NCBI GenBank assembly: GCA_949372605.1
Contig: CASIAE010000011.1
Span: forward strand, 1-61,197
DNA from: an uncultured Flavobacteriaceae bacterium
GTDB taxonomy: Bacteria > Bacteroidota > Bacteroidia > Flavobacteriales > Flavobacteriaceae
Length of the DNA stretch: 61,197 nucleotides
Direction: 5' to 3'
In this document: positions 47,786-56,000 of the stretch, piece by piece
How the letters are laid out: each line of letters starts with the position of its first letter
How positions within the stretch are numbered: position 1 is the stretch's first letter
The notes under the pieces: generated by a model
What the model was told of the DNA's origin: nothing
Databases searched by the model: none
Seen by the model: the letters and a program-made list of their open reading frames with translations, nothing else
Program-made: the position numbers and the translations under genes

Positions 47786-47808
47786 AAAACCTTCCGTTTA
47801 GGAGGGTT
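47786..47808 (-). terminator. hairpin terminator of the SnoaL/ABM-like lipoprotein gene
   Basis: On the minus strand AACCCTCC and GGAAGGTT pair (one G-T) around a 5-base loop, followed by TTCTT. It starts 10 bp after the stop codon. Confidence 0.6.
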
Positions 47809-47817
47809 GTTATATAA

Positions 47818-48609
47818 CTAATAAATTTTGTAATCCGAGTTTGGATAAATAGCCTTAAAACCTTTTATACCTCCCTTTAAATGCGGGATTATCGCTTCTC
47901 CTAAATCGGGAAACTCTTCATACCTCCATTTTAAATAAGTATCATATTCTTCGTAAGAATCCCATTCAGACATTACAAAAAGCGTATTAGATTCTTTATT
48001 AAACGTACTAACTAATGAATTACAGCCTTTATAGTTTCTCGTAATATTTAGACCAATTTCTGGATTATCCATAGCGGCAAAAACAATTTCTTCTTTACCA
48101 GGTAAAATTTTAAATTCAGCTACCACAAGATTTTTATGTCCTGAATTATTCATCATGCCGCCTAAATCAAACCAATCTCCTCCATTAATGATCTTATTAT
48201 CTTTAAACTCAAAAGAGTGATAACTAGTTAGACTTGTCTCTATACCCGTTTTAGCATTTACCGATGTCCATGTTCCATATACACGAGTACTTCCATCAGG
48301 CTCACCTGTTTCTGAATCAACACCGGGCAACCAATGATCTGCAGTAAATTTCATATTATCAAATTCTGCTTGATAACCTATAATTGCCGCTTTTACTTCA
48401 TTTATTCCACCCATTCCCATTCCATAAACAGGCATGTGCCATTCCATATCTTCGTGAAGATAAGTGAACATCTCCTCTGCTTGTTCTGTTTCATGAAGCT
48501 TAAAGTAAGCTTTTGCTTTTTCAGTGTTTTTTTCATACTCAGCATGTTTAGCGTTTGTACAAGCCAAAGTTGAAAAAACTACTAATAATAGAGTTGATAT
48601 TTTTTTCAT
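47818..48609 (-). CDS. lipoprotein with SnoaL-like and antibiotic-biosynthesis-monooxygenase-like domains
   Basis: The 263-residue protein has a lipoprotein signal (FSTLAC, Cys 17). Residues about 28-150 resemble a SnoaL/NTF2-like fold (EQAEEMFTYLHEDMEWHMP, STRVYGTWTS and SYHSFEFKDNKIINGGDWFD). Residues about 160-250 resemble an ABM ferredoxin-like domain (VVAEFKILPGKEEIVFAAM and LFVMSEWDSYEEYDTYLKW). I do not know this fusion as a characterised enzyme. A role in handling a small organic molecule in the periplasm is only a guess. Its promoter region carries a TGACATATGTCA palindrome shared with two other sites. Confidence 0.75.
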   Translation of the reverse strand: MKKISTLLLVVFSTLACTNAKHAEYEKNTEKAKAYFKLHETEQAEEMFTYLHEDMEWHMPVYGMGMGGINEVKAAIIGYQAEFDNMKFTADHWLPGVDSETGEPDGSTRVYGTWTSVNAKTGIETSLTSYHSFEFKDNKIINGGDWFDLGGMMNNSGHKNLVVAEFKILPGKEEIVFAAMDNPEIGLNITRNYKGCNSLVSTFNKESNTLFVMSEWDSYEEYDTYLKWRYEEFPDLGEAIIPHLKGGIKGFKAIYPNSDYKIY

Positions 48610-48634
48610 TTTAAATTGATTTATGATTTAAAAA

Positions 48635-48676
48635 CTAAATTATAATTATTGTATCATTTAAAAATGACATATGTCA
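48635..48676 (-). promoter_or_regulatory. promoter with CRP/FNR-like palindrome, copy 1
   Basis: TGACATATGTCA (48665-48676) is a perfect 12-bp palindrome. On the minus strand a -7-like box TAATTTAG (48642-48635) follows at 32 bp centre to centre, and the gene start at 48609 lies 26 bp further on. A CRP/FNR-family activator placed near -40 would fit. No such regulator is encoded in this window. Confidence 0.6.
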
Positions 48677-48689
48677 CGTTCTGTATAAA

Positions 48690-48715
48690 AAACCCTCCGA
48701 ACCACCAGAGGGTTT
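48690..48715. terminator. hairpin between palindrome copies 1 and 2
   Basis: AAACCCTC and GAGGGTTT form an 8-bp stem around a 10-base loop. It would stop transcription that enters from the decayed unit to the right before it reaches the lipoprotein promoter. Confidence 0.5.
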
Positions 48716-48755
48716 AACATAACTAAACCAAATTACTATAAATTTGATTTATATA

Positions 48756-48799
48756 TAAAATTATGATTATTGAACCATTTAAAAAGTGACATATGTCAC
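48756..48799 (-). promoter_or_regulatory. promoter with CRP/FNR-like palindrome, copy 2 (orphan)
   Basis: GTGACATATGTCAC (48786-48799) is a perfect 14-bp palindrome with the -7-like TAATTTTA at 48763-48756, 33 bp away centre to centre. The flanks match copies 1 and 3. No gene starts behind it, so it looks like the surviving promoter of a lost gene. Confidence 0.5.
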
Positions 48800-48834
48800 G
48801 TTTTCGAATAGAAAACCCCTAGATGGATTAGATT

Positions 48835-48930
48835 ATATACCCGTTTACCAGCGTATCCCCATAGATTTATTTTGAAGGGGTGGGGTTTTAAATTGAGAGT
48901 TTTAGGTTGGATTTTTTGGGGTTTTCACCT
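48835..48930 (+). repeat. dispersed repeat, head segment (copy C)
   Basis: ATATACCCGTTTACCAGCG, TTATTTTGAAGGGGTGGGG and GAGAGTTTTAGGTT match the head of copies A and B with a few changes. The core is missing. It ends 8 bp before the decayed lipoprotein relic. Confidence 0.65.
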
Positions 48931-48937
48931 CAAATGC

Positions 48938-49099
48938 CTAATAGTTATTGAAAGATATTTTTTCAACTTCTTGTATTTCAGATTCTGGTGTTTGAACGTT
49001 AGGTTAATCAAGTAGACCCTATTCTTCAGTTGAGCAACCGAAAACAAATACTACGGTTAGTAGTGAAATAATAAAAAAAGAATATGAAATATGCTTCAT
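48938..49099 (-). pseudogene. decayed lipoprotein gene, N-terminus only
   Basis: From ATG 49099 the minus strand reads MKHISYSFFIISLLTVVFVF, then GCSTEE and a TAG. It continues in frame with GLLD, a TAA, then PNVQTPESEIQEVEKISFNN and a stop at 48938. The leader is similar to that of the neighbouring metallopeptidase (MKNSLSFSIILFITIVFIYSC). It looks like a truncated paralogue whose body was lost at repeat copy C. Confidence 0.6.
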
Positions 49100-49140
49100 T
49101 TTAATTGATTTGGTAAATAAACTCTAAATATAATTTATCT

Positions 49141-50280
49141 TTAAAAATTCGGAATAATTTCTAATTGTTGTTCAATTGGGAGTTGAAGAAATTCATAAAA
49201 TTCATTATAAAATTCAGATGTAGAGTATCCAAATGATAAATTAAATGCTCCCTCGAAACCAAGTTTTTTTAGGTTGGGATAAAAAGTTTCAAGAAGTACC
49301 TTTTGATTGTTTACTTTATTAATTAAATAGGCTACTCCCCAGGAGCCTAAATCGTATCCTGGGTCTCTACAAAATTGATGATTAAATTCATTTAAAAGAC
49401 TATTTGGACAATCTTGTTGAAAAATCCTTTTACCATTTTCCATTTTTCGTGTCATTTTTTGTTTTAGCGAACCCCAAGGTTTTTCAAAAGATAAAGTTCC
49501 ATTATTAGAAAGTTTGAATAACGTGTAATTTGCCATGTATTCGGCTCCTCCCTCCATCATCCATATAGTCTTATTTGGTTTTAAATAGTCATCATCTATA
49601 TCTCGACCTAGACTAAAAACGCTTGCCTTTTGAACAACGTGAAAGTATTCGTGTAAAACAGTTTTAAAATCATTTTGTGGGGGATCTACTTCAAAAATAT
49701 TATCAAATCCAAATGGATAAGAATGAGCCATATTATGTATTCCCCATTCAGAACCTCCGTTGTGTGCAGCACTTCCGCTAGGTTTATTATTTAATATTAC
49801 ATTTTCACCAACTTTTTGATAGGATATCATTGAATAATCTAATGACTCATCTGTTTCTCTTCTTAAACATTCTGTCATAGTCCATTGGTTCAAAGTTTCC
49901 CTTCTTTCACAAAACTTATTTATTAAATCCAATGCAGCTTGCTTATCTGTTCCAAAAACCCAATACTCTACAGGACCATATTTCCCAAATTCGTCAGCAG
50001 CAGTTTTAAGTGCAAGGTTTATTCCGTTAATTACGTTTACTGATAAATCTGATGCAAAAAAAGCATTAGGATAAAAATCAACAATTTGTTCCGAATAATT
50101 TTTATTGACATCATAGTTAAATATTTTTGTGTCATTAATTACATCTGTTGTATTTATTTCTGCAGGTGTAAGAGATGCTGGTGCAGCTTGGACAGAATTG
50201 TTGTCTTCTTGTGTTGAACAGCTGTAAATAAATACAATAGTTATAAATAAAATAATAGAGAAAGAAAGTGAATTTTTCAT
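49141..50280 (-). CDS. HExxH zinc metallopeptidase-like lipoprotein
   Basis: The 379-residue protein has a lipoprotein signal ending IYSC (Cys 21). In the middle it carries LHEYFHVVQ (H210, E211, H214), an HExxH zinc site, and 29-33 residues later WMMEGGAEYMA, which offers E243 or E247 as third ligand in gluzincin style. The rest is not a family I can name. It would be an envelope-anchored peptidase. The gene lies 56 bp downstream of the esterase gene on the same strand and probably shares its CRP-like-controlled promoter. Confidence 0.72.
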   Translation of the reverse strand: MKNSLSFSIILFITIVFIYSCSTQEDNNSVQAAPASLTPAEINTTDVINDTKIFNYDVNKNYSEQIVDFYPNAFFASDLSVNVINGINLALKTAADEFGKYGPVEYWVFGTDKQAALDLINKFCERRETLNQWTMTECLRRETDESLDYSMISYQKVGENVILNNKPSGSAAHNGGSEWGIHNMAHSYPFGFDNIFEVDPPQNDFKTVLHEYFHVVQKASVFSLGRDIDDDYLKPNKTIWMMEGGAEYMANYTLFKLSNNGTLSFEKPWGSLKQKMTRKMENGKRIFQQDCPNSLLNEFNHQFCRDPGYDLGSWGVAYLINKVNNQKVLLETFYPNLKKLGFEGAFNLSFGYSTSEFYNEFYEFLQLPIEQQLEIIPNF

Positions 50281-50336
50281 TTTAAATTTATTTATGGTTA
50301 ATATTTCATTATGATTGATCTAAGACATCAAAATAC

Positions 50337-51320
50337 TTAGTTTTCAATAAAGTTTTTAATGATGGTTTCGCCAAGTCTTTTTCCATCATCGTTCCATTTA
50401 TAGTCTTGTTCCCAACCATGACCAGCTCCCTGAAGTTTATAGTGTATAACTTTACCATCCAAGTAAGAAAATCTATAAAAGTTTTCAAGTGGAGCAGCTT
50501 CTTCAATAGGGTTTTCTATCTGAACACCTTCATAACCAAACGCTTTGGCCCAAACAAATGCTGCTAGTTCAGCATTCACAAAATTATACTTATTTACACC
50601 TTCACCTCCATAATATATGCAAGCTTCGTCTTCTGTACCTGCAAAGGATAAAATTTTCCTATTGTTGGATGCTGGTAATACTTCTAAATCATGCACTTCA
50701 GAATCTATATTTGATCTGGCCCAAAATGATCCCTCTCGATATTGAAATGCATTTAATTGACAAAATTTATAAACTGCTTTTTTAAAGCTTTCTGATTCAA
50801 GCTCAATCAGCAGCTGATTTACTAAAGCTGCTCCATTTGAATGGCCAATAATTGAAATATTGTCTGTGTCAATTTTTTCAAATGTTTTTAGATGTAATAT
50901 AATTTTTTTTATAAAATCAAGATCTGGAGCTTTAGTATCTTCTTTGGCTATATTCCAACCTCGATCGTATCCTTCAGGCGCAACTAATATATGGTTGATA
51001 AGATAATTATTCTCATCTAATTCAATTTGAGGAGTTCCTCCGGCCCCATGTAAAACTATTGCCACAGGGTTATTATCATTGCCATTTTCTGGGTATTTAT
51101 AAAAAACATTTCTTTCATATCCATCTGGTTTCTGAGACCAGCTCTGTTTGATTTTAAAAGATTCAACACTAGATGATGATGATTGACTATCTGTTGTTGA
51201 ATCACTTTCAATAAAAGGGACTTCCTCTACTGGTGATTCAGTTTCTAAGACGGGTTCCTCGCCTTTTGAGGAACAGGAATTTAACAATATAAAAAAACTA
51301 ATTAAAAAAACATTTTTCAT
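50337..51320 (-). CDS. alpha/beta-hydrolase esterase lipoprotein (PHB-depolymerase/feruloyl-esterase-like)
   Basis: The 327-residue protein has a lipoprotein signal (ILLNSC, Cys 16) and then a Ser/Glu-rich linker to about residue 65. The esterase domain has PVAIVLHGAGGTP (oxyanion region near 86-98) and ISIIGHSNGAALVNQLL with nucleophile Ser near 163. GAGHGWEQDYKW near 300 holds the catalytic His. Such LpqC-like enzymes cleave short esters on glycans or polyesters. It is the first gene of a two-gene unit with the metallopeptidase. A promoter with a near-palindromic GTGACATAAGTCAC lies 61 bp upstream. Confidence 0.82.
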   Translation of the reverse strand: MKNVFLISFFILLNSCSSKGEEPVLETESPVEEVPFIESDSTTDSQSSSSSVESFKIKQSWSQKPDGYERNVFYKYPENGNDNNPVAIVLHGAGGTPQIELDENNYLINHILVAPEGYDRGWNIAKEDTKAPDLDFIKKIILHLKTFEKIDTDNISIIGHSNGAALVNQLLIELESESFKKAVYKFCQLNAFQYREGSFWARSNIDSEVHDLEVLPASNNRKILSFAGTEDEACIYYGGEGVNKYNFVNAELAAFVWAKAFGYEGVQIENPIEEAAPLENFYRFSYLDGKVIHYKLQGAGHGWEQDYKWNDDGKRLGETIIKNFIEN

Positions 51321-51350
51321 TTTATTTTGAATTGATTTATGATATTAACA

Positions 51351-51394
51351 CTAAATTATAATTATTAAACAATTTAAAAAGTGACATAAGTCAC
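51351..51394 (-). promoter_or_regulatory. promoter with CRP/FNR-like palindrome, copy 3
   Basis: GTGACATAAGTCAC (51381-51394) differs by one base from copy 2 and keeps the same flanks. The -7-like TAATTTAG (51358-51351) is 33 bp away centre to centre. The esterase ATG at 51320 is about 30 bp further downstream. Confidence 0.6.
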
Positions 51395-51430
51395 GTTTTT
51401 GCATAAAAAAACCCTAGATGGATTTGGTTA

Positions 51431-51680
51431 TATACCCATTTCACAAACACATCCCCAAAAGAAAAATAGATTTATTTTGAAGGGGTGGGGTGAGAGTTTT
51501 AGGTTTTAACCCCCAAATAAAAGTAGGTAATTAGAACCCAGCTATCCCTAGTAAAATAGGTGGTTTAGAGACATATGACTGATGAAATTCTTGGGCTTAC
51601 AAAAGTCAGCTATAAACCTCAGTTTGATTCATTTTGAGAAAACTAGAAATACCTGAACTCACTCAAGATAATATGCCTGT
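51431..51680 (+). repeat. dispersed repeat, complete copy (copy B)
   Basis: About 250 bp in the same order as copy A: head ATACCCATTTCACAAACAC, core TTTTAACCCCCAAATAAAAG to ACCCAGCTATCC, middle ATATGACTGATGAAATTC, tail CCTGAACTCACTCAAGATAA. It has a short insertion (GCTATAAACCTCAG-like) in the middle relative to copy A. The remaining gap to 51763 shows no gene. Confidence 0.85.
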
Positions 51681-51763
51681 ATTAAGGGCAAGTCCCCCTC
51701 ACCGGTCTGTTAACGTTTATTTGGGATGACCCCGGTACAAAATCAATTGGATGAGTCAAAATA

Positions 51764-52909
51764 TTAGTGACACTCACATCCAATATAATCAGAAAATTCT
51801 TGATTTTTTAGAACAAATGACTTTGAATAAGGGTATCCTCCTTTAATTACTTGATTTTCGTCTCCAATAGAATATACACAATTAAAAGTAATCGAACTTC
51901 CGTTTTTCAATTCATTTGGATTACAATAAGGATTAAAGGATTTTTCACATTGTGTTTTTATCAAGGCTCCCAATACATTTTTGGTAAGATATCTAAGATC
52001 TATACCGTACTTTTTAGCAATGTCTTTATTTATTTCTATCGTTCTTCTTCCAGTAAGCTCGGCATTTCTAATGATACTATCTCCTTTTATTTCAAAAGTG
52101 TTTACAATAAAAGCTATAAGGTCAGCAACCTTGACAAATCTACTATTATCAATGAAGCTTAATTGATCAAAACTATCATTAAAGATCTTTAAGTTGGGAT
52201 TGAAGTATTTAGGAACTAGAGGTTCTTGATTTAAATCAATCCAAATTTCACTTTTTATATGCTCGTATCCCATCATTGAACTTCCTTTGCCAATAAAATC
52301 ATCAAAAAGTGCTGAACATCTCAAAATTAAATCAGAAGATTTTCCAACGTAATAAAGTCCGGGCCTTTTACTTCCCGGCAAAGGTAATTTGAATGACTTA
52401 GATAAAATCCATTTCCCTTCAAACCCTACGCAAGGACAATTTTCTAAAACATCAGAACTGCTGACAAACGGAGAGTCGAAAAATTTGGTAGAGGAAGGAT
52501 AGAAATAGCTCTCAAGAGGATGACTACCGTCGGTAAAACTATATTCAGCAGTCTCATTATTATTTAGAAATAAAATCAAACCCACAACTACTACAAGAGA
52601 AAACATCAAGGATAGTGAATAAATTTTTATTCGATTTTTCTTTTCTGTTTGATTTTTATTCCTTTTAAGTTTTTTGTATGCTTTTTCAATGGATTCTCTT
52701 TCAATGAGTCGAATAATGTTTTCCTTTGTTCGATCATACATTCCTTCTGTAGCTGTACCGTATAATAGTTTTGAAAATTGACTACTGCTTATGCTTAACG
52801 CCTTTGCTATTTTCCCATAAGCAGTGCTGCCAAAAAGGGCCTTTGCACGAGCCCATGGACCATACTTTTTTTCTAAAAGACTGATAAATTGTTCAATATT
52901 ATTTTTCAA
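51764..52909 (-). CDS. membrane-anchored HTH regulator-like protein with periplasmic domain
   Basis: The 381-residue protein has an N-terminal DNA-binding-like part: AYGKIAKALSISSSQFSKLL at residues 30-49 looks like a helix-turn-helix, followed by TATEGMYDRTKENIIRLIERE. A basic linker leads to one membrane helix at about 96-116 (IYSLSLMFSLVVVVGLILFL). About 265 periplasmic residues follow, with scattered Cys (ENCPC, RCSALF, QCEKSFNPYC, FNCVYS, GCECH). No signal peptide or known sensor domain is seen. It is divergent from a SusC gene, with three 10-bp direct repeats just before its start. The layout suggests a one-component transmembrane regulator of that SusCD locus. I do not recognise the periplasmic family. 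Confidence 0.65.
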   Translation of the reverse strand: MKNNIEQFISLLEKKYGPWARAKALFGSTAYGKIAKALSISSSQFSKLLYGTATEGMYDRTKENIIRLIERESIEKAYKKLKRNKNQTEKKNRIKIYSLSLMFSLVVVVGLILFLNNNETAEYSFTDGSHPLESYFYPSSTKFFDSPFVSSSDVLENCPCVGFEGKWILSKSFKLPLPGSKRPGLYYVGKSSDLILRCSALFDDFIGKGSSMMGYEHIKSEIWIDLNQEPLVPKYFNPNLKIFNDSFDQLSFIDNSRFVKVADLIAFIVNTFEIKGDSIIRNAELTGRRTIEINKDIAKKYGIDLRYLTKNVLGALIKTQCEKSFNPYCNPNELKNGSSITFNCVYSIGDENQVIKGGYPYSKSFVLKNQEFSDYIGCECH

Positions 52910-52916
52910 ACTTCGT

Positions 52917-52946
52917 GTATAAAAAGGTGTAAAAAGGTGTAAAAAG
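52917..52946. promoter_or_regulatory. three tandem 10-bp direct repeats, possible operator
   Basis: GTATAAAAAG, GTGTAAAAAG and GTGTAAAAAG follow one another without spacing, 8 bp upstream of the HTH protein start and about 100 bp upstream of the SusC ATG. A 10-bp period places each unit on the same DNA face, as expected for cooperative binding by a regulator. Confidence 0.55.
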
Positions 52947-53044
52947 TCTTTTAATAATGTTTTCCGACTAATACTTTGTTAACTACAATATATAGATTTA
53001 CAACGATAAATATTAAAATACTTAACAAAAAAAATTATTTTACA

Positions 53045-56000
53045 ATGAAAAAGACTAAGTTAATTGCAAAATTTCTCATGTTTTTTCTTTTGTTTTCCGG
53101 AATTGGGTATGCACAAAAAACAATACAAGGAACTATAAAAGATCAAAACGGCAATCCTTTGATCGGTGTAACCGTTATCGAGCAGGGAACAAATAATGGA
53201 AAAGTATCTGATTTCGACGGTAATTTTTCTATTGAGGTTTTAGATGATAATGCTATATTGGGCATTACCTACATTGGTTTTGTAGGACAAAACATAGCTG
53301 TTGGAAGCAATAGTACCATAAATGTATCTTTAGCGGAGAGTTTGGAAAGACTTGATGAAGTTGTAGTTACTGCATTGGGATTTGAAGTGTCTTCTGACAA
53401 ACTTGGTTTTGCCACTTCTGTGGTATCCAATGAGACCATTACTGAAGCCAAAGAAACATCACTTATTAATTCTTTGTCTGGTAAAACTGCTGGTGTGAGG
53501 ATTTCAAGGAATTCAGGTGACCCTGGTGATGGAGCTTATATCCAAGTTAGGGGTATGTCGTCAATTCAAAGAGACTCTCAACCACTTATTGTTATAGATG
53601 GTATCCCAATGAGTAACGATGTCAGAGGAGATAGCTATGATTTTGCACAGCAATCAAGACTAAATGACTTAAATCCAAATGACATTGAAAGCATTTCAGT
53701 CCTAAAAGGTGCATCTGCTGCTGCACTTTGGGGTACACAAGCCATTGGAGGAGTTCTGCAGATAACTACAAAAAGTGGAAAGTTCAATCAAAAAATGAGA
53801 GTTAATGTTACTACAACTTATTCTTCTGATGTAATTAACGTCAAATATCCTCTTCAGGATACATACGGAAGAGGTTCTGGAGGTGTTTTTAAAAGAACGG
53901 ACAGACGCGCTTGGGGAGATAAAATTTCATTACGATCTGGAGCAGCTGATGCAGTTGACACCTCGGGAAAATATTTTATAGACCAAGACGGAGTGACTCA
54001 TTATCCCATAGTCACTAAAAACTCAACACAGCTTTACGATGAAAGTAATTTTGATAAAGTTTTTCAGAATGGTCATTTTCTTGAAAACAATGTAAGTATA
54101 TCAGCTGGAAATAAAATTAGTTCCATTTATTTTAGTTTTAGTGACTTTAATCAAGAGGGAATTGTTAAAAATTCAGATTACAGAAGGAGCACTGTATCTG
54201 TCAAGGCCAAACATAAACTGAGTGAAAAGTCAATGTTAGATGCATCTTTTAAGTATATGAAAACTGGTTCAAACAGGATTCGTCGTGGTGTAAGTAACAA
54301 TGGGTTATACCTGGGTTTACTGAGAACGCCTGCTGATTTTGATATCTCGGGATACAAAGGAGACTATTACTCGTCAGGAACCGCTGCCCCAATAACTGGA
54401 AGGCAAAGAACATACAGGCGTCCAATGGCAGATAGCTGGAGTGCTGTTTATAATAATCCTTTATGGACTATTAATGAGCAGGAAAATCAATCAACGGTTG
54501 ACCGTTTTATAGCAAGTGTAAACTTAAACGTTAAGCCTTTAGAGTGGCTTGAATTAATTGCACGAGCTGGAGTAGACAGGTTTTTAGAAAGAGGTCATCA
54601 ATTCTATTCACCAGGTTCTGCCTCTGCTTTTGTGAATGGGACACAAATAAAAGATTTTGCCACCAATAGTATTATCAATGCTGATTTTATTGCAAAAGCA
54701 AGCAAAACCTTTAATGAGGATTTTAGCGGAGATATTTTAGTGGGATTTAATTTTAATCAAAAGGAAACAGTTGTTGAAGGAAATACGATTAATAATTTTA
54801 TTCTATATACCGATACTGGAGATGACATATTAGATGTGGACAATGCATCGCCTGAAAACAGATCCGTCAGATCAACTTTTGGAAACGAAAGAACTGTAGC
54901 TGGTTACACCTCTGCAAATTTTTCAGCCTATGGACAGCTATTTATTAATGCAACAATGAGATCAGAATGGGCTTCGACATTCGGCCTAAACTCTAATAAA
55001 CCCTTCTATTTTCCATCTGCCTCTGTGGCATGGCAATTTAGTCAACTCAATATTCTTCCTGAAGAACTACTTTCATTCGGAAAGTTGAGATTCTCATATG
55101 CTGAGGTTGGAGTTCAGCCTACTCGTTATAATACATTTGCAGAGTATGTCTCTCCTAATTACGGTGATTCACTTGGAGGATCACTCTCAACAGGCCTTTT
55201 TGGAGGCGGAGGTTTTACCCCAGACAACTCTTTAGGAAATCCGTCACTCAAACCCGAAAGGAAAAAGGAATTTGAAATCGGTACAGATCTTCGATTTTTA
55301 GATGACAAATTAAAATTTAGTGCTACTTATTACTCAAATAAGATTTCAGATATATTAATTAATTTTCCCTTAGCGCCCACAAGAGGTTATACTCAACTTT
55401 ATGGTAATGCGGCCAGTATGAAAAATGATGGAGTAGAGTTAGAATTAGGATCAAATATTTATAGAGACTCAAATTGGAATGTAAATATGAGTCTATTGTA
55501 TTCAAAAAATAAAAACGAAGTAACTGATCTTTTAGAGGGGGTTGAATCTATTCGACTCGCTACCGGTTTGGGTGGTGTGCATAATAGAGCAATGTTGGGG
55601 CAGCAGCATGGAATTTTATGGGGAGATAAAACTTTAAGAGATGCTAGCGGTAAAATAGAAACAGATGCAAATGGTTTCCCCAGAAAAAATCCTATTCAGG
55701 GGATGATTGGTGACCCCAACCCAGATTGGCAAGGATCAGCTATTGGATCTGTTTCATACAAAAACTTTTCTTTATCTGTTTTATTAGAGACAAGCCAGGG
55801 AGGAGATATTTTTGGAGGTACTAAATCAGTATTATCAGATTTTGGTCGATGGGGGTCTCAAGTAAATGAAGTAACTGCTACACAAGATTTGAAGACTTTT
55901 AAGGGAAATACTATCACCTCTGGAACCACTTTTCGTGGAGAAATAAAAGACTTTGGAGACGGACCAGTCGCAGTTAATGAAGAATGGTATATTGGCCTTG

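Noticed and set aside
47700-47820. Coding reading of the repeat tail as a protein end (LRGLEIPELTQDDMPVV)
   Set aside because: The frame is readable in copy A but is broken by stops or length changes in copies B, G and H, so coding constraint is not supported.
50309-50506. 65-codon minus-strand ORF at the esterase 3' end
   Set aside because: It overlaps the esterase coding sequence in another frame and has no distinct features.
33429-51680. Repeat copies as a classical insertion sequence or CRISPR
   Set aside because: No transposase, no terminal inverted repeats or target duplications were found, and the copies are not regularly spaced short repeats.
51681-51763. Possible gene end between repeat copy B and the HTH protein
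   Set aside because: A short open stretch exists in one frame, but there is no start, no family and it is under 20 codons.
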